Position numbers and translations under genes: made by a program. From Massilia sp. UMI-21 (GTDB lineage Bacteria; Pseudomonadota; Gammaproteobacteria; Burkholderiales; Burkholderiaceae_D), in contig CP063848.1 of assembly GCA_015277795.1 (NCBI GenBank), positions 2,356,001 through 2,420,000 on the forward strand: DNA of 64,000 nt, in the 5' to 3' direction. The notes beneath the pieces are model-generated. The model did no database searches, had not been told where the DNA came from, and was given only the letters and a program-made list of their open reading frames with translations. The stretch's first letter is position 1. Each line of letters starts with the position of its first letter. Positions 51,416 through 61,238 of this stretch are shown here, one piece after another.

Positions 51416-54148
51416 ATGCGATATGGTGTTTTAGCAGAACCGGCAGATTTGGCGAAACACCCTCCCTCCGGGGCGCAGCTGCGGAATGTCCTGGTGACAC
51501 TGGCCGTGCTGGCCGTGCTGTTCTCGCTACTGGCGCCGTTCGCGCACACCGCGCTGCCGGCGGCGCCCGCATTCATCCCGATGGTCCAGTCGGTGCTCAT
51601 CGGCAGCAACCTGCTCACCGGCATCCTCCTGCTGGGCCATGTGCAGACCAGCCGCTCCTGGTCGCTCGGCATCCTCACGCTGGGCTACCTGTTCACCGCC
51701 CTGATCGCACTGGCCCACATGCTGACCTTCCCGGGGCTGTTCTCGGTCCTTGGCGTCCTGGGCGGGAACAACCAGACCACGGCCTGGCTGTTCATGATCT
51801 GGCACGTGCTGTTCCCCTTGTTCGTGCTCGGCTATGCACGCAGCTACCGGCGCCCGCTGCCCACCCACTTCCTGCGCGCCGGCGCACTGCTGACCGCCCT
51901 GTTCGTGGCGCTGCTGGTGCTGCTCTGCACCAGCGGGGCGGCCTACCTGCCGGAACTGATGGACGGCCACCGCTTCCGCCCGGCCTACCGCTGGATCGCC
52001 GCCGCCGTGCTCGCGCTGTCGCTGTTCGCCCTGTGGAAGACCGCCTGCAAGCGCCCGCGCACCGTGCTCGACGTCTGGCTCACCATCGCGATGGCGGCCT
52101 GCGTGTTCGAGGTGATGCTGGCCTGCCTGCTCAACGGCGGGCGCTTCGACCTCGGTTTCTATGCCGGGCGCCTGTACGGGCTGGCGGCCTCGCTGTTCGT
52201 GCTGGGGGCGGTCGCCATCGACAACATCGCCCTGCATGGGCGCCTGCGCGATACCTTCGAAGAAATGATCGAGACGCGCTCCCGGGCGCAGTGGCAAAGC
52301 CTGCTCGGATCGGTGCTGCGCCAGCTGCCCGACGGCGTGCTGATCGTCGACCGCAATGGCCGCTGCGTGATGGCCAACGACCAGGCCGAGCACATGGCGG
52401 CGCGCTTCGAACACGCGGGGAAGGACGGCACGCCCGGCCCGGCGGCGATGCTGTCGCTGATCGGCGCGCCGGTGCGGCGCGCGATCGCCGGCGAAGCCTT
52501 CCGCGACGCCGTGCTCGAGAGCGTGACGCCGGACGGACGGCGGGTCTACACGGTCAGCGGCGCGCCCCTGCGCGACGGCGCGGCCGACCTGGCGGCGGCG
52601 GTGGTCGTGCTGGACGACATCACCGAGCGCACCGAGGCCGGCGCGGCACTGGCGCGCGCGCTCGACCAGACCCGCTACCTGATCGAGAACACGCCGCTGG
52701 CCGTGATCGAATGGGACCGCGATTTCGTGATCCGCCTGTGGAACCGGCGCGCCGAGGAGCTGTTCGGCTGGAGCGCGCAGGAAGCCGTGGGGCGGCGCAT
52801 CGACGCGCTGCCGATGATCCACGAAGAAGACGCCGGCAAGGTGGCGGGCGCGATCGGGCGCCTGCTCGAGTCGGCCACGCGCTACGTCAAGTCGAGCAAC
52901 CGCAACCGCACGCGCGACGGCCGCACCCTGCGCTGCGAGTGGTACAACTCGGTGCTGCACGACGAGGATGGCGGCATCGACCGGGTGTTCTCGCTGGTGC
53001 TCGACGTCAGCGAGCGCGAGGAAGCGATGGAGGGGCTGAAGGAGGCCGATCGCCGCAAGGATGTCTACATCGCCACCCTGGCGCACGAGCTGCGCAACCC
53101 GCTGGCGCCGATCGCGAATGCGGCCTCGCTCCTGCGCGGCAAGGGCCTGGCCCAGGACCGGATCGACTGGATAGCGGCCATGGTGGGGCGCCAGACCGCG
53201 CAGATGGCCAGGCTGCTCGACGACCTGCTCGACGTGACCCGCATCAGCCGCGGCAAGATCGAACTGCACCGGGCGCCGGTCGAGCTGGGGCGCCTGCTGC
53301 GCGACACCCTGCAGACCAGCATGCCCCTGATCGAGGCCGGGCGCCACCAGGTCGAGCTCGACCTGTGCGACGAGCCGGTGTGGGTCGACGCCGACGCGCT
53401 GCGCCTGACCCAGGTGCTGGCCAACCTGATCAACAATGCCGCCAAGTACACCCCGCCGGCCGGGAAGATCGAGATCGGCCTGCGCATGGCGGGCAGCGAA
53501 GCGGGCGGCGAAGCGCGGATACGGGTGAGCGACAACGGCATCGGCATCGATCCCGACATGCTGGACCGGGTGTTCGATCCTTTCGTGCAGGTCGGCAGCG
53601 CCAGTCACCTGGCCCAGGGCGGGCTCGGGATCGGCCTGTCGCTGGCCAAGGGACTGGTGGCGCTGCACGGCGGCCGGATCGAGGCGCACAGCGCCGGCCA
53701 GGGACAGGGTTCGCGCTTCACGGTGCTGCTGCCGGCGATCCAGCCGCCCGCTGCCGGCGACAGCAGCGAGCAGCGCGGGAGCGGCGGCCAGCGCCTGTGC
53801 AGGCACGTGCTGGTGGCCGACGACAACGTCGACGCCGCCGAATCGCTGGCCTGGCTGCTGCGCTCGGCGGGTGCCACGGTGGACGTGGCGCACGACGGCG
53901 CCGCGGCCCTGCGGCTGTACGACCGGCATCCGGCCGAGATCGTGGTGCTCGATCTGGGCATGCCCGAGATCGACGGCCTGGAAGTGGCCGCGATCCTGGC
54001 GCGGCGCACGCCGCGGCCCTTCCTGGTTGCGGTAACGGGACGGGGCCGCCAGGAGGACCGGGCGGCCTCGCTGGCGGCGGGCTTCGACGAACACCTGACC
54101 AAGCCGGTGGCGCCACAGCAGCTCATCGACTTGCTGGGGAAACTGTAG
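51416..54148 (+). CDS. Hybrid sensor histidine kinase with MASE4-like membrane sensor and receiver
   Basis: 910 residues. About eight membrane helices (30-280) with the MASE4-like block HMLTFPGLFSVLGVLGGNNQTTAWLFMIWH, PAS one (300-405), PAS two (415-530), HisKA with LAHELRNPLAPI (phospho-histidine near 560), HATPase with NLINNAAKY and GLGIGLSLAKGL, and a C-terminal receiver (790-910) with the LDLGMPEIDG aspartate. A self-contained phosphorelay or cytoplasmic output via transfer; no partner regulator is adjacent. Lies 120 bases after copA. Confidence 0.9.
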   Translation: MRYGVLAEPADLAKHPPSGAQLRNVLVTLAVLAVLFSLLAPFAHTALPAAPAFIPMVQSVLIGSNLLTGILLLGHVQTSRSWSLGILTLGYLFTALIALAHMLTFPGLFSVLGVLGGNNQTTAWLFMIWHVLFPLFVLGYARSYRRPLPTHFLRAGALLTALFVALLVLLCTSGAAYLPELMDGHRFRPAYRWIAAAVLALSLFALWKTACKRPRTVLDVWLTIAMAACVFEVMLACLLNGGRFDLGFYAGRLYGLAASLFVLGAVAIDNIALHGRLRDTFEEMIETRSRAQWQSLLGSVLRQLPDGVLIVDRNGRCVMANDQAEHMAARFEHAGKDGTPGPAAMLSLIGAPVRRAIAGEAFRDAVLESVTPDGRRVYTVSGAPLRDGAADLAAAVVVLDDITERTEAGAALARALDQTRYLIENTPLAVIEWDRDFVIRLWNRRAEELFGWSAQEAVGRRIDALPMIHEEDAGKVAGAIGRLLESATRYVKSSNRNRTRDGRTLRCEWYNSVLHDEDGGIDRVFSLVLDVSEREEAMEGLKEADRRKDVYIATLAHELRNPLAPIANAASLLRGKGLAQDRIDWIAAMVGRQTAQMARLLDDLLDVTRISRGKIELHRAPVELGRLLRDTLQTSMPLIEAGRHQVELDLCDEPVWVDADALRLTQVLANLINNAAKYTPPAGKIEIGLRMAGSEAGGEARIRVSDNGIGIDPDMLDRVFDPFVQVGSASHLAQGGLGIGLSLAKGLVALHGGRIEAHSAGQGQGSRFTVLLPAIQPPAAGDSSEQRGSGGQRLCRHVLVADDNVDAAESLAWLLRSAGATVDVAHDGAAALRLYDRHPAEIVVLDLGMPEIDGLEVAAILARRTPRPFLVAVTGRGRQEDRAASLAAGFDEHLTKPVAPQQLIDLLGKL

Positions 54149-54231
54149 GGGCGCGGCGATCGAGGAAACGCCGATGTTGTCACGTGTGCATGCTACTGAT
54201 AGTATGCCGGAGCCATCGACTGGGAGGAAGC

Positions 54232-54609
54232 ATGCAGATGTCGTTTCGCCTGTTCGGCCCGCGCCGCAGGAAAAACCAGCAAGAACTCGCCGGCCGCGCG
54301 GCCGAGGTGATCGTCCATGTGCTGTTCGATGTCGGCCTCGACCGCTTCATGGCGGGCACCATGCTGCTCGACCGCGACTTCCGGCTCCGGTTCTACGCGG
54401 TGCCGCCGCCATCCTCGCCGGCGCTGCTGGCCAGCGTGGCGCTGCACGAACTGGAAGAGGCGCGCGTGTTTCGGGCCCGGGTGCTCGGGGCCGGCATCGA
54501 TGCGCCGACGCTGGCCGTCCATGCCCGCATCATGGCGGACGGGGTCATGCGCGAACTGCGTGCCCGCTCGCCGGCGCTGCGCGCGCTGCCGGCGCTACGC
54601 CGCGGCTAG
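54232..54609 (+). CDS. Small protein of unknown function
   Basis: 125 residues, soluble, no signal peptide. GGAGGAAG precedes the ATG at ideal spacing, which supports a real gene. Arg-rich start (FGPRRRKNQQELAGRAAEV), then a mixed alpha/beta sequence with FMAGTMLLDRDFRLRFYAV. I recognise no family. It lies between the hybrid kinase and the acetyltransferase gene, same strand, about 85-95 bases from each. Confidence 0.65.
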   Translation: MQMSFRLFGPRRRKNQQELAGRAAEVIVHVLFDVGLDRFMAGTMLLDRDFRLRFYAVPPPSSPALLASVALHELEEARVFRARVLGAGIDAPTLAVHARIMADGVMRELRARSPALRALPALRRG

Positions 54610-54703
54610 CCGGTCCGGTGCGCGCCGCCTGGCGCAGGGACGCTATCCTTGCCGCGAGGGGCGCAAGCGCGTCCGCCATCATCCCCCAGGAAAGGTCGCC
54701 GGC

Positions 54704-57385
54704 ATGAGCGTACGCAATCTCGAGTACCTGTTCGCCCCGAAGTCGGTGGCGCTGATCGGGGCGTCCGAGCGGCCGGGCAGCCTGGGCGCGACGCTGCTGC
54801 ACAACCTGCTGGCCGGCGGCTTCCAGGGCGAGGTGTTCGCCGTCAATCCCAAGTACGGACAACTGGCCGGACGGCCCTGCCATCCGAGCGTCGCGGCGCT
54901 GCCGCAGGCGCCGGCGCTGGCCGTGATCTGCACGCCGCCGGCGACCGTTCCCGCCATCGTGCGCCAGCTGGGCGAGCGCGGCACCCGCGCGGCGCTGGTC
55001 CTGAGCAGCGGGATGGCCGGGCAGGGCGGGACCGGCGCCGGCCGCGGCCTGCGCCAGGCGATGCTCGACGCCGCCCATCCCTATCTGCTGCGCCTGCTCG
55101 GCCCGAACAGCGCCGGCCTGCTGGCGCCTGGCCTGGGACTGAACGCCAGCATCGCCAGCAGCGGCGCGCTGCCGGGCCGGATCGCCTTCGTGTCGCAGTC
55201 GGGGGCGCTGATGGTCGGACTGCTCGACTGGGCACGCACGCGCGGGATCGGCTTCTCGCACTTCATCGCCCTGGGCGACGCCGCCGACGTCGACCTGGGC
55301 GACGTGCTGGATTACCTCGCCAGCGACGGCGCGACCGGCGCGATCCTGCTGTACCTGCACGACCTGCGCTATGCGCGCAAGTTCATGTCGGCCGCGCGCG
55401 CGGCGGCACGCAGCAAGCCGGTGCTGGTGCTGCGCGCCGGGCGCGAAGACGATCCGCCCCCGAGCGCGGCGAGCGAAAGCGGGGCGCTGGCGCGGCGCGA
55501 CGACGTGTTCGACGCCGCCATCCGGCGCGCCGGCATGCTGCGTGTGTACACCACCGACCAGCTGTTCTCGGCCGCCGAGACCCTGGCCTATGCGCGCCCC
55601 TTGCACGGCGAGCGGCTGGCCATCGTCAGCAACGGCGCCGGCCCCGGGGTGCTGGCGCGCGATGCGCTGGCCTACGGGGGCGGAGTCGAGGCGCCGCTGT
55701 CCGAGGCCACGCAGGCGCGCCTCGATGCGCTGCTGGCGCCCGGCTGGCGGCGCGGCAACGTGGTCGACCTGGGCGGCCGCGCCGCGCCGGGGCTGTACCG
55801 CGAAAGCCTCGAGATCCTGCTGCAGGACCCCGGGGTCGATGCGGTGCTGGCGATCCAGTCGCCCACCGCCACGGTTGCCAGCCGCGACGTGGCCGACGCC
55901 ATCGCGCCGCTGGCGCGCAGCGCCTCCAAGACCCTGCTCTCGTGCTGGCTGGGCGGGGCCGCGGTGCAGGAGGCGCGCGCGATCGCCTCCGGCGCGCGCC
56001 TGCCGGCCTTCCGCACGCCCGAGGACGCGGTGGCCGGCTTCCTGCAGCTGGTGCACTACCGGCGCAACCAGAACCTCTTGATGGAAGTACCGCCCTCGAT
56101 GGCCGGCACGGTCGCGCCCGACCGCGCGGCGGCGCGCGCGCTGGTGCGCGAGGCCATCGCGGGCGGGCGCTACCTGTTGTCCGACCCCGAGACCAAGGCC
56201 ATTTTGCGCACCTACGGCATGTCGGTGGTCGAGACGCGCCAGGCCGCGACCGTCGACGAGGCGGTGAGCGCCGCGCGGCGGATCGGCTTTCCGGTGGCGG
56301 TCAAGATCCTGAGCCCGGACGTGATGCACAAGTCGGATGTCGGCGGGGTGACGCTCGACCTCGACAGCGAAGAGGGCGTGCGCGCGGCGGCCACCCGCAT
56401 GCGCGCTCGCCTCGCCGAACGCTTCCCGCAGGCCAGGTTCGACGGTTATTCGGTGCAGGCCATGGTCCGGCGCAGCAATGCGCACGAGCTGATCGCGGGC
56501 AGCGCCCTGGATGCCGTGTTCGGCCCGGTGATCGTGTTCGGGCAGGGCGGGGTGTCGGTGGCGGTCACCGACGACCACGCGGTCGGCCTGCCGCCGCTGA
56601 ACCTGGTGCTGGCGCGCGACCTGGTCGACCGCACCCGGGTGGCCAAGCTGCTGGCAGGCTACCGCAACCGGCCGGCGGTGAACATGGACGCGGTGCTGGC
56701 GTCGCTGGTGCAGGTCTCGCGCATGGTGTCCGACATTCCCGAAATCGTCGAGCTCGACCTGAATCCGCTGCTGGCCGACAGCCGTGGCACGGTGGTGCTG
56801 GACGCGCGCATGCGCCTGGCGCTGGCCGACCGTTCCGGCAGCACGCTCGACCGGCTCGCGATCCGCCCCTATCCGCGCGAGCTGGAACAGACCATCGACT
56901 GGCAGGGCGCGCCGCTGCTGCTGCGGCCGATCCGCCCCGAGGACGGGCCGGCCCACCTGGCCTTCTTCGATGCGCTCACGCCCGACGACGTACGCTACCG
57001 GATGTTCGTGCGCATCCGCGAACTGCAGCCGTCGCAGCTGGCGCGCTTCACCCAGATCGACTACGACCGCGAGATGGCCTTCATCGCCACCAGGCCGAAC
57101 GCCCAGGGCCTGGCCGAGACGCTGGCGGTGGGGCGGGTGGTGGCCGACCCCGACAACATCACGGCCGAATTCGCGGTGACGGTGCGCTCCGACCTGAAGG
57201 GCCTGGGACTGGGCAAGATCATGATGCAAAAGCTGATCGACTACTGCCGTGCGCGCGGCACGCGCGAGATCGTGGGCGAGGCGCTGCCGCAGAATTCCCG
57301 GATCACCGGGTTGGCCAGGAGCCTGGGCTTCACGGTGAAGTCGACCGGCCTGGAAGGCATGCGCGAGATGCGTTTGGTGTTGTAG
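54704..57385 (+). CDS. Pat/PatZ-type protein lysine acetyltransferase (acyl-CoA synthetase-like plus GNAT)
   Basis: 893 residues, close to E. coli PatZ. An NDP-forming acyl-CoA synthetase-like region (CoA-binding start LEYLFAPKSVALIGASERPGSLG; ATP-grasp around 480-690 with GFPVAVKILSPDVMHKSDVGGV) is followed by a C-terminal GNAT domain (about 740-893, LGLGKIMMQKLIDY as acetyl-CoA site). Such enzymes acetylate lysines, for example in acetyl-CoA synthetase to switch it off. AGGAAAGG precedes the ATG. The TAG stop overlaps a repeat element. Confidence 0.92.
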   Translation: MSVRNLEYLFAPKSVALIGASERPGSLGATLLHNLLAGGFQGEVFAVNPKYGQLAGRPCHPSVAALPQAPALAVICTPPATVPAIVRQLGERGTRAALVLSSGMAGQGGTGAGRGLRQAMLDAAHPYLLRLLGPNSAGLLAPGLGLNASIASSGALPGRIAFVSQSGALMVGLLDWARTRGIGFSHFIALGDAADVDLGDVLDYLASDGATGAILLYLHDLRYARKFMSAARAAARSKPVLVLRAGREDDPPPSAASESGALARRDDVFDAAIRRAGMLRVYTTDQLFSAAETLAYARPLHGERLAIVSNGAGPGVLARDALAYGGGVEAPLSEATQARLDALLAPGWRRGNVVDLGGRAAPGLYRESLEILLQDPGVDAVLAIQSPTATVASRDVADAIAPLARSASKTLLSCWLGGAAVQEARAIASGARLPAFRTPEDAVAGFLQLVHYRRNQNLLMEVPPSMAGTVAPDRAAARALVREAIAGGRYLLSDPETKAILRTYGMSVVETRQAATVDEAVSAARRIGFPVAVKILSPDVMHKSDVGGVTLDLDSEEGVRAAATRMRARLAERFPQARFDGYSVQAMVRRSNAHELIAGSALDAVFGPVIVFGQGGVSVAVTDDHAVGLPPLNLVLARDLVDRTRVAKLLAGYRNRPAVNMDAVLASLVQVSRMVSDIPEIVELDLNPLLADSRGTVVLDARMRLALADRSGSTLDRLAIRPYPRELEQTIDWQGAPLLLRPIRPEDGPAHLAFFDALTPDDVRYRMFVRIRELQPSQLARFTQIDYDREMAFIATRPNAQGLAETLAVGRVVADPDNITAEFAVTVRSDLKGLGLGKIMMQKLIDYCRARGTREIVGEALPQNSRITGLARSLGFTVKSTGLEGMREMRLVL

Positions 57386-57434
57386 GGGTAATCTGGTCCA
57401 GTGGACCAGATTACGGGTCTCCCGCCCACCCTAC
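57382..57434. repeat. REP-like element with terminator hairpin
   Basis: Outer ends GTAGGG (57382-57387) and CCCTAC (57429-57434), the same edge as at 33680-33786, with the right unit GGGTCTCCCGCCCACCCTACG conserved. Inside is a perfect 13-base stem, GTAATCTGGTCCA/TGGACCAGATTAC (57388-57414). The left edge makes the TAG stop of the acetyltransferase gene. May also serve as the terminator between convergent genes. Confidence 0.65.
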
Positions 57435-57475
57435 GACATATTATTTCGTTTTAAGCCGCTAAGTGAAAGAATATT

Positions 57476-58723
57476 TCACCGCCTGAAGCGCACATCCTCC
57501 TGCACCACCTTCGCCTCGCCCTTCGCCTTCTTGGGCTTCTTCGGCTTCTTGACGATCTGTCCGCCCGCCGTGGTCTCGGGCACGCGGTGGTCCGGTTCGA
57601 AGCCGCTTTCCTCCACCCGCTCCAGCGTCTGGCGGGTCAGCGCCTCGATCGCCGCCAGGAATTCCACCTCGTCGGCCGCCACCAGCGACACCGCCTCGCC
57701 CGCGGCGCCGGCGCGGCCGGTGCGTCCGGTGCGGTGCACGTAGTCCTCGGCCACGATCGGCAGGTCGACGTTCACCACCACCGGCAGGTCGTCGATGTCG
57801 AGGCCGCGCGCGGCGACGTCGGTCGCCACCAGCACCCTGACCTCGCCCAGCTTGAAGCGCTCCAGCGCGCGCAGGCGCGCCGGCTGCGGCTTGTCGCCGT
57901 GGATCGCGTCGGCCGGGATGCGCTTGGCGTCCAGCAGGCCGACCAGCTCGTCCACGCCCTTGCGGGTCCTGGCGAAGGCCAGCACCTGGGTCCAGCCGTG
58001 TTTCTTGAGCAGGTGCAGGAACAGTTCCGGCTTGCGTTTCTTATCGACCGGCACCAGCCACTGCCGGATCGCGGACACCGTGCTGTTGCGCGGGCTCGCC
58101 TCGATCCGCACCGGCTCGCGCAGCAGGCGGTTGGCCATGGCGCGGATCTGGTCCGAGAAGGTGGCCGAGAACAGCAGGGTCTGGCGCTTTTTCGGCAGGG
58201 CCGCGAACACCTGGTCGAGTTCCTTCGAGAAGCCGAGGTCGAGCATGCGGTCGGCCTCGTCCAGCACCAGGCTGATCACCTCGTTGAATTTCACCGCGTT
58301 CTGGCGGTGCAGGTCGAGCAGGCGGCCCGGGGTCGCCACCAGCACGTCGACGCCCTTGCGCAGGTTCATCATTTGCGGATTGATGCTGACCCCGCCGTAG
58401 GCGACCATGGTGCGCAGGTTCAGTCCGGCGCCATAGGCGCGGAAGCTCTCGTGCACCTGTTCCGCCAGCTCGCGGGTCGGCACCAGCACCAGGGCCCGCA
58501 CCGCATTGCTGCCGACCGGCTTGTCGCGCTTGAACAGGCGCTGCAGGATGGGCAGGGCAAAGCCGGCGGTCTTGCCGGTGCCGGTCTGGGCCGCAGCCAT
58601 GACGTCCTTGCCGGACAGCACGGCAGGAATCGCCTCCCGCTGCACGGCGGTCGGGGTGGTGTAGTCGAGCGAAGCGAGGGTCTGGACGATCGGTTCGATC
58701 AGTCCGAGGGAAGCGAAGGGCAT
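57476..58723 (-). CDS. rhlE: DEAD-box RNA helicase RhlE-type
   Basis: 415 residues. Q motif and opening FASLGLIEPIVQTLASLDYTTPTAVQ, Walker A AQTGTGKT (about 44-51), PTRELAEQ, DEAD in LVLDEADRMLDLGF, SATFS, and HRTGRTGRAG in the second RecA domain. A short Lys-rich tail. RhlE-type helicases act in ribosome maturation and RNA decay, often in the cold. Its stop lies in a GTGAAA-N5-TTTCAC hairpin. Confidence 0.94.
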   Translation of the reverse strand: MPFASLGLIEPIVQTLASLDYTTPTAVQREAIPAVLSGKDVMAAAQTGTGKTAGFALPILQRLFKRDKPVGSNAVRALVLVPTRELAEQVHESFRAYGAGLNLRTMVAYGGVSINPQMMNLRKGVDVLVATPGRLLDLHRQNAVKFNEVISLVLDEADRMLDLGFSKELDQVFAALPKKRQTLLFSATFSDQIRAMANRLLREPVRIEASPRNSTVSAIRQWLVPVDKKRKPELFLHLLKKHGWTQVLAFARTRKGVDELVGLLDAKRIPADAIHGDKPQPARLRALERFKLGEVRVLVATDVAARGLDIDDLPVVVNVDLPIVAEDYVHRTGRTGRAGAAGEAVSLVAADEVEFLAAIEALTRQTLERVEESGFEPDHRVPETTAGGQIVKKPKKPKKAKGEAKVVQEDVRFRR

Positions 58724-58812
58724 GGAAACCTGACGGCAAGGAAATTAAACGGCGAATGTACCAGCCGTAGTTTACCCTGCCGGGCCCGGCAACGCGAAGC
58801 GAAAGCCGCCGC

Positions 58813-58938
58813 TCAGGCCGAGACGACGATCGCGGACAGGTCGATGATCGGCTTGGCCGGCTCGCGCTGGTCCTTGCAGCCGCCCATCAGCAGGCAGGCA
58901 AGAACGAGCGCGATCGGCAGGATGCGGCGCGGTGGCAT
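58813..58938 (-). CDS. Very small lipoprotein
   Basis: 41 residues: signal peptide RRILPIALVLACLLMGGC with the lipobox cysteine at residue 21, then 20 polar residues (KDQREPAKPIIDLSAIVVSA). GGAG lies 8 bases before the ATG. The lipobox and ribosome site together make it credible. It would be lipid-anchored with a tiny exposed part; function unknown. Upstream of rhlE, transcribed the same way. Confidence 0.65.
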   Translation of the reverse strand: MPPRRILPIALVLACLLMGGCKDQREPAKPIIDLSAIVVSA

Positions 58939-59002
58939 GATGGCTCCTTGATAAGCATGTCCATCATACCCCAGCGCGCGCGGCGTGCATACGCGCGCCG
59001 AA

Positions 59003-59680
59003 TCAGAAACTGTAGGAGATGCTGGCGCGCAGCACCGGATAGACCGTGAAGTCCGAGGCGTCGTCCTGCAGGCGCAATTCCTCGACCGCGACGTCCTTGG
59101 CCAGCTGGCCGCACACGGCGTTCGAGGTGGTGCAGCCGTAGGCAATCAGGTTGACCCGGGCCTTGCCTTGCCAGAAGGCGCCGATGTCGGCGCCGAAGTT
59201 CCAGCGCTTGTCCGGGGTGAGGGCATTGCCCCAGCCGATGCCGAGGTAGGGCGCCGCGCGGCGGAACGTCACCTCGCCCTTCAGGATGCCGATGTCGGTG
59301 GTCGAATAGGTGGTGCCGTTGAAGCTGAAGCTGCCGCCGGCGCCCGGCACGCCGACCGCGTTGAAGCGGGTGCCGTTGTACAGCACGCCCCCGGTCAGGC
59401 GGAACTTGCTGTGCGGGACCACGTACCAGTCGAACAGCACATCGAAGCTCGCCAGCTTGCCGTCGAGCTGGTAGTCGACCAGGCCCGAGCGCTTCTCGAA
59501 ATCGTGCTTGAAGTAGTTGGCGCCGAAGCGGCCGTTCAGCGTGCTCTCCATCGGGACCACCAGGTGGAAACCGGCGCCGGTGGTGCCGAGGTCGGCGGTC
59601 ACGGCGGCGCCGATCCGGTCCTGGGCCGAGGCGCTCGCGGCGGTGGCGGCCAGGAGCAAGAGGGTGTGCTTGAGTGCCAT
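59003..59680 (-). CDS. Outer-membrane beta-barrel protein
   Basis: 225 residues. Signal peptide (about 1-19, ASASAQ cleavage), alternating amphipathic beta strands such as TGAGFHLVVPM and ASFDVLFDWYV, and a terminal ISYSF with the C-terminal phenylalanine required for BAM-dependent insertion. Length and pattern resemble the 8-strand OmpW/OmpX kind, but the specific OmpW signature is not complete. Two internal cysteines are present in a loop. Lone gene. Confidence 0.8.
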   Translation of the reverse strand: MALKHTLLLLAATAASASAQDRIGAAVTADLGTTGAGFHLVVPMESTLNGRFGANYFKHDFEKRSGLVDYQLDGKLASFDVLFDWYVVPHSKFRLTGGVLYNGTRFNAVGVPGAGGSFSFNGTTYSTTDIGILKGEVTFRRAAPYLGIGWGNALTPDKRWNFGADIGAFWQGKARVNLIAYGCTTSNAVCGQLAKDVAVEELRLQDDASDFTVYPVLRASISYSF

Positions 59681-59906
59681 GCTGGAAAACCTTGTAGTGT
59701 TGAATCAGCGCAAGATTGTAGCCGCAGAGCCGGTCAGCGGCGAGAAAAACGGCGGCGGCCGGGAAAAAATGAGGGCAATGCGCAACGAATGATTGAAGCC
59801 GCCCGTCCCCGGTTTTGTCGCCGCCATCCCGTCTCCGTCGCATAATGCTGGTTGGCAATCGCGACCCGCATTAATCTGGTGCTGCCCTGACTACTGAAAG
59901 AACATC

Positions 59907-61238
59907 ATGATCGCAAGCATCCTTCACCTTGGACGACTGCTGCTGGCCTGGCTCGGCTGCTACCTGTTCGTGTGCATCCTTCTCAACGAGACCATTTTCG
60001 AGCCGCTCGACCGCGATCCCGGCGGCTGGTTCGCCGTGGTGGCGCTGCTGCTCGGCACCTGGGTGGCGTCCGGCGTGTTCTCGCACATCCGCCGGGTGCG
60101 CCTGGTGGCCGGGGCCGTCAACGGCGGCACGCTGTCGAACCGCCAGCGGCGCCAGATCGAGATCCCGTTCGAGGCCGGCGAGGCCTTCGACCTGATCGAC
60201 GCCGCCATCCGCGAACTGCCGGGCATCGAGATCGTCGACTCGGCCCGCGACAGCCTGCAGGTGCGCGCCAAGGTCGCGCGCATCGATCCCTACGGAGGCA
60301 ACAGCGGCCGCAGCCAGGCCGAGGGCGGGACGGCCGGCTGGGCGCTCGACCGTTTCGGCGCGCATCGCAACCAGATCCTGGCCACCGTCACCCCGAACGG
60401 CGACGACGCCGGCAGCGTGACCCTGATCTGCGAGCCGGAGCCGGCGGCCTGGACCGACCTGTTCCTGGTCGACCATGGCACCAACCTGGAAAATGCCGAG
60501 GCCATCGTGCGCGCCGTCACGCGCCGGGTGGCCGCGCGCCGCCGCGGCGAGGCAGCCAAGGTACGCGAAACCGCCACCGAGAAGGAGCTCACGGTGGCCA
60601 AGCTGAACCTGCTGCACGCCCAGGTCGAGCCGCACTTCCTGTACAACACCCTGGCCAGCGCCCAGGTACTGACCCGCACCGACCCGGCGCGCGCCGACGA
60701 GATGCTCGGCAACCTGATCCAGTACCTGCGCCACTCGCTGCCGCGCACCGAAGACGCGCCCTCGACCATCGGCGAGGAACTGGAGCGTGCCCGGGCCTAC
60801 CTCGACATCCTCAAGATCCGCATGGGCCCGCGCCTGCAGCTGCAGGTGGACGTGCCGGACGCGCTGCGCGGCGTGCTGTTCCCGACGATGATGCTGCAGA
60901 CCCTGGTCGAGAACGCCATCAAGCACGGGCTGGAGCCGAAACCGGGCGGCGGCACGGTCTGGATCCTGGCGCGGCAAGTGGCGCAGGGGGACCATTCGGC
61001 GGTGGCGGTGACCGTCGCCGACGACGGCCGCGGCTTCACGCTCGAGGGCGGCGGGACCGGGGTCGGCCTGCGCAACGTGCGCGAACGCCTGCGCCTGGCC
61101 TACGGCAATTCGGCCGCGTTCTCGATCGTGGCCAACTTCCCGAGCGGCGTGGCGGCCACCATCACCGTGCCGCATGCCGGCAACGGCGCCGCCGCCCCGG
61201 GCGGGGCCGTCCAGGCCGCGGGAGCCTGCCATGAATGA
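59907..61238 (+). CDS. Sensor histidine kinase of the LytS/AlgZ type
   Basis: 443 residues. Two N-terminal membrane helices (about 5-30 and 40-60), a cytoplasmic region of about 150 residues without a known domain, then the His_kinase motif VEPHFLYNTLAS (phospho-histidine near 250) and a HATPase with LVENAIKHGLEP and GVGLRNVRERL. Signals to the LytTR regulator whose ATG lies 8 bases inside this gene's end. The input signal is unknown. Confidence 0.93.
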   Translation: MIASILHLGRLLLAWLGCYLFVCILLNETIFEPLDRDPGGWFAVVALLLGTWVASGVFSHIRRVRLVAGAVNGGTLSNRQRRQIEIPFEAGEAFDLIDAAIRELPGIEIVDSARDSLQVRAKVARIDPYGGNSGRSQAEGGTAGWALDRFGAHRNQILATVTPNGDDAGSVTLICEPEPAAWTDLFLVDHGTNLENAEAIVRAVTRRVAARRRGEAAKVRETATEKELTVAKLNLLHAQVEPHFLYNTLASAQVLTRTDPARADEMLGNLIQYLRHSLPRTEDAPSTIGEELERARAYLDILKIRMGPRLQLQVDVPDALRGVLFPTMMLQTLVENAIKHGLEPKPGGGTVWILARQVAQGDHSAVAVTVADDGRGFTLEGGGTGVGLRNVRERLRLAYGNSAAFSIVANFPSGVAATITVPHAGNGAAAPGGAVQAAGACHE

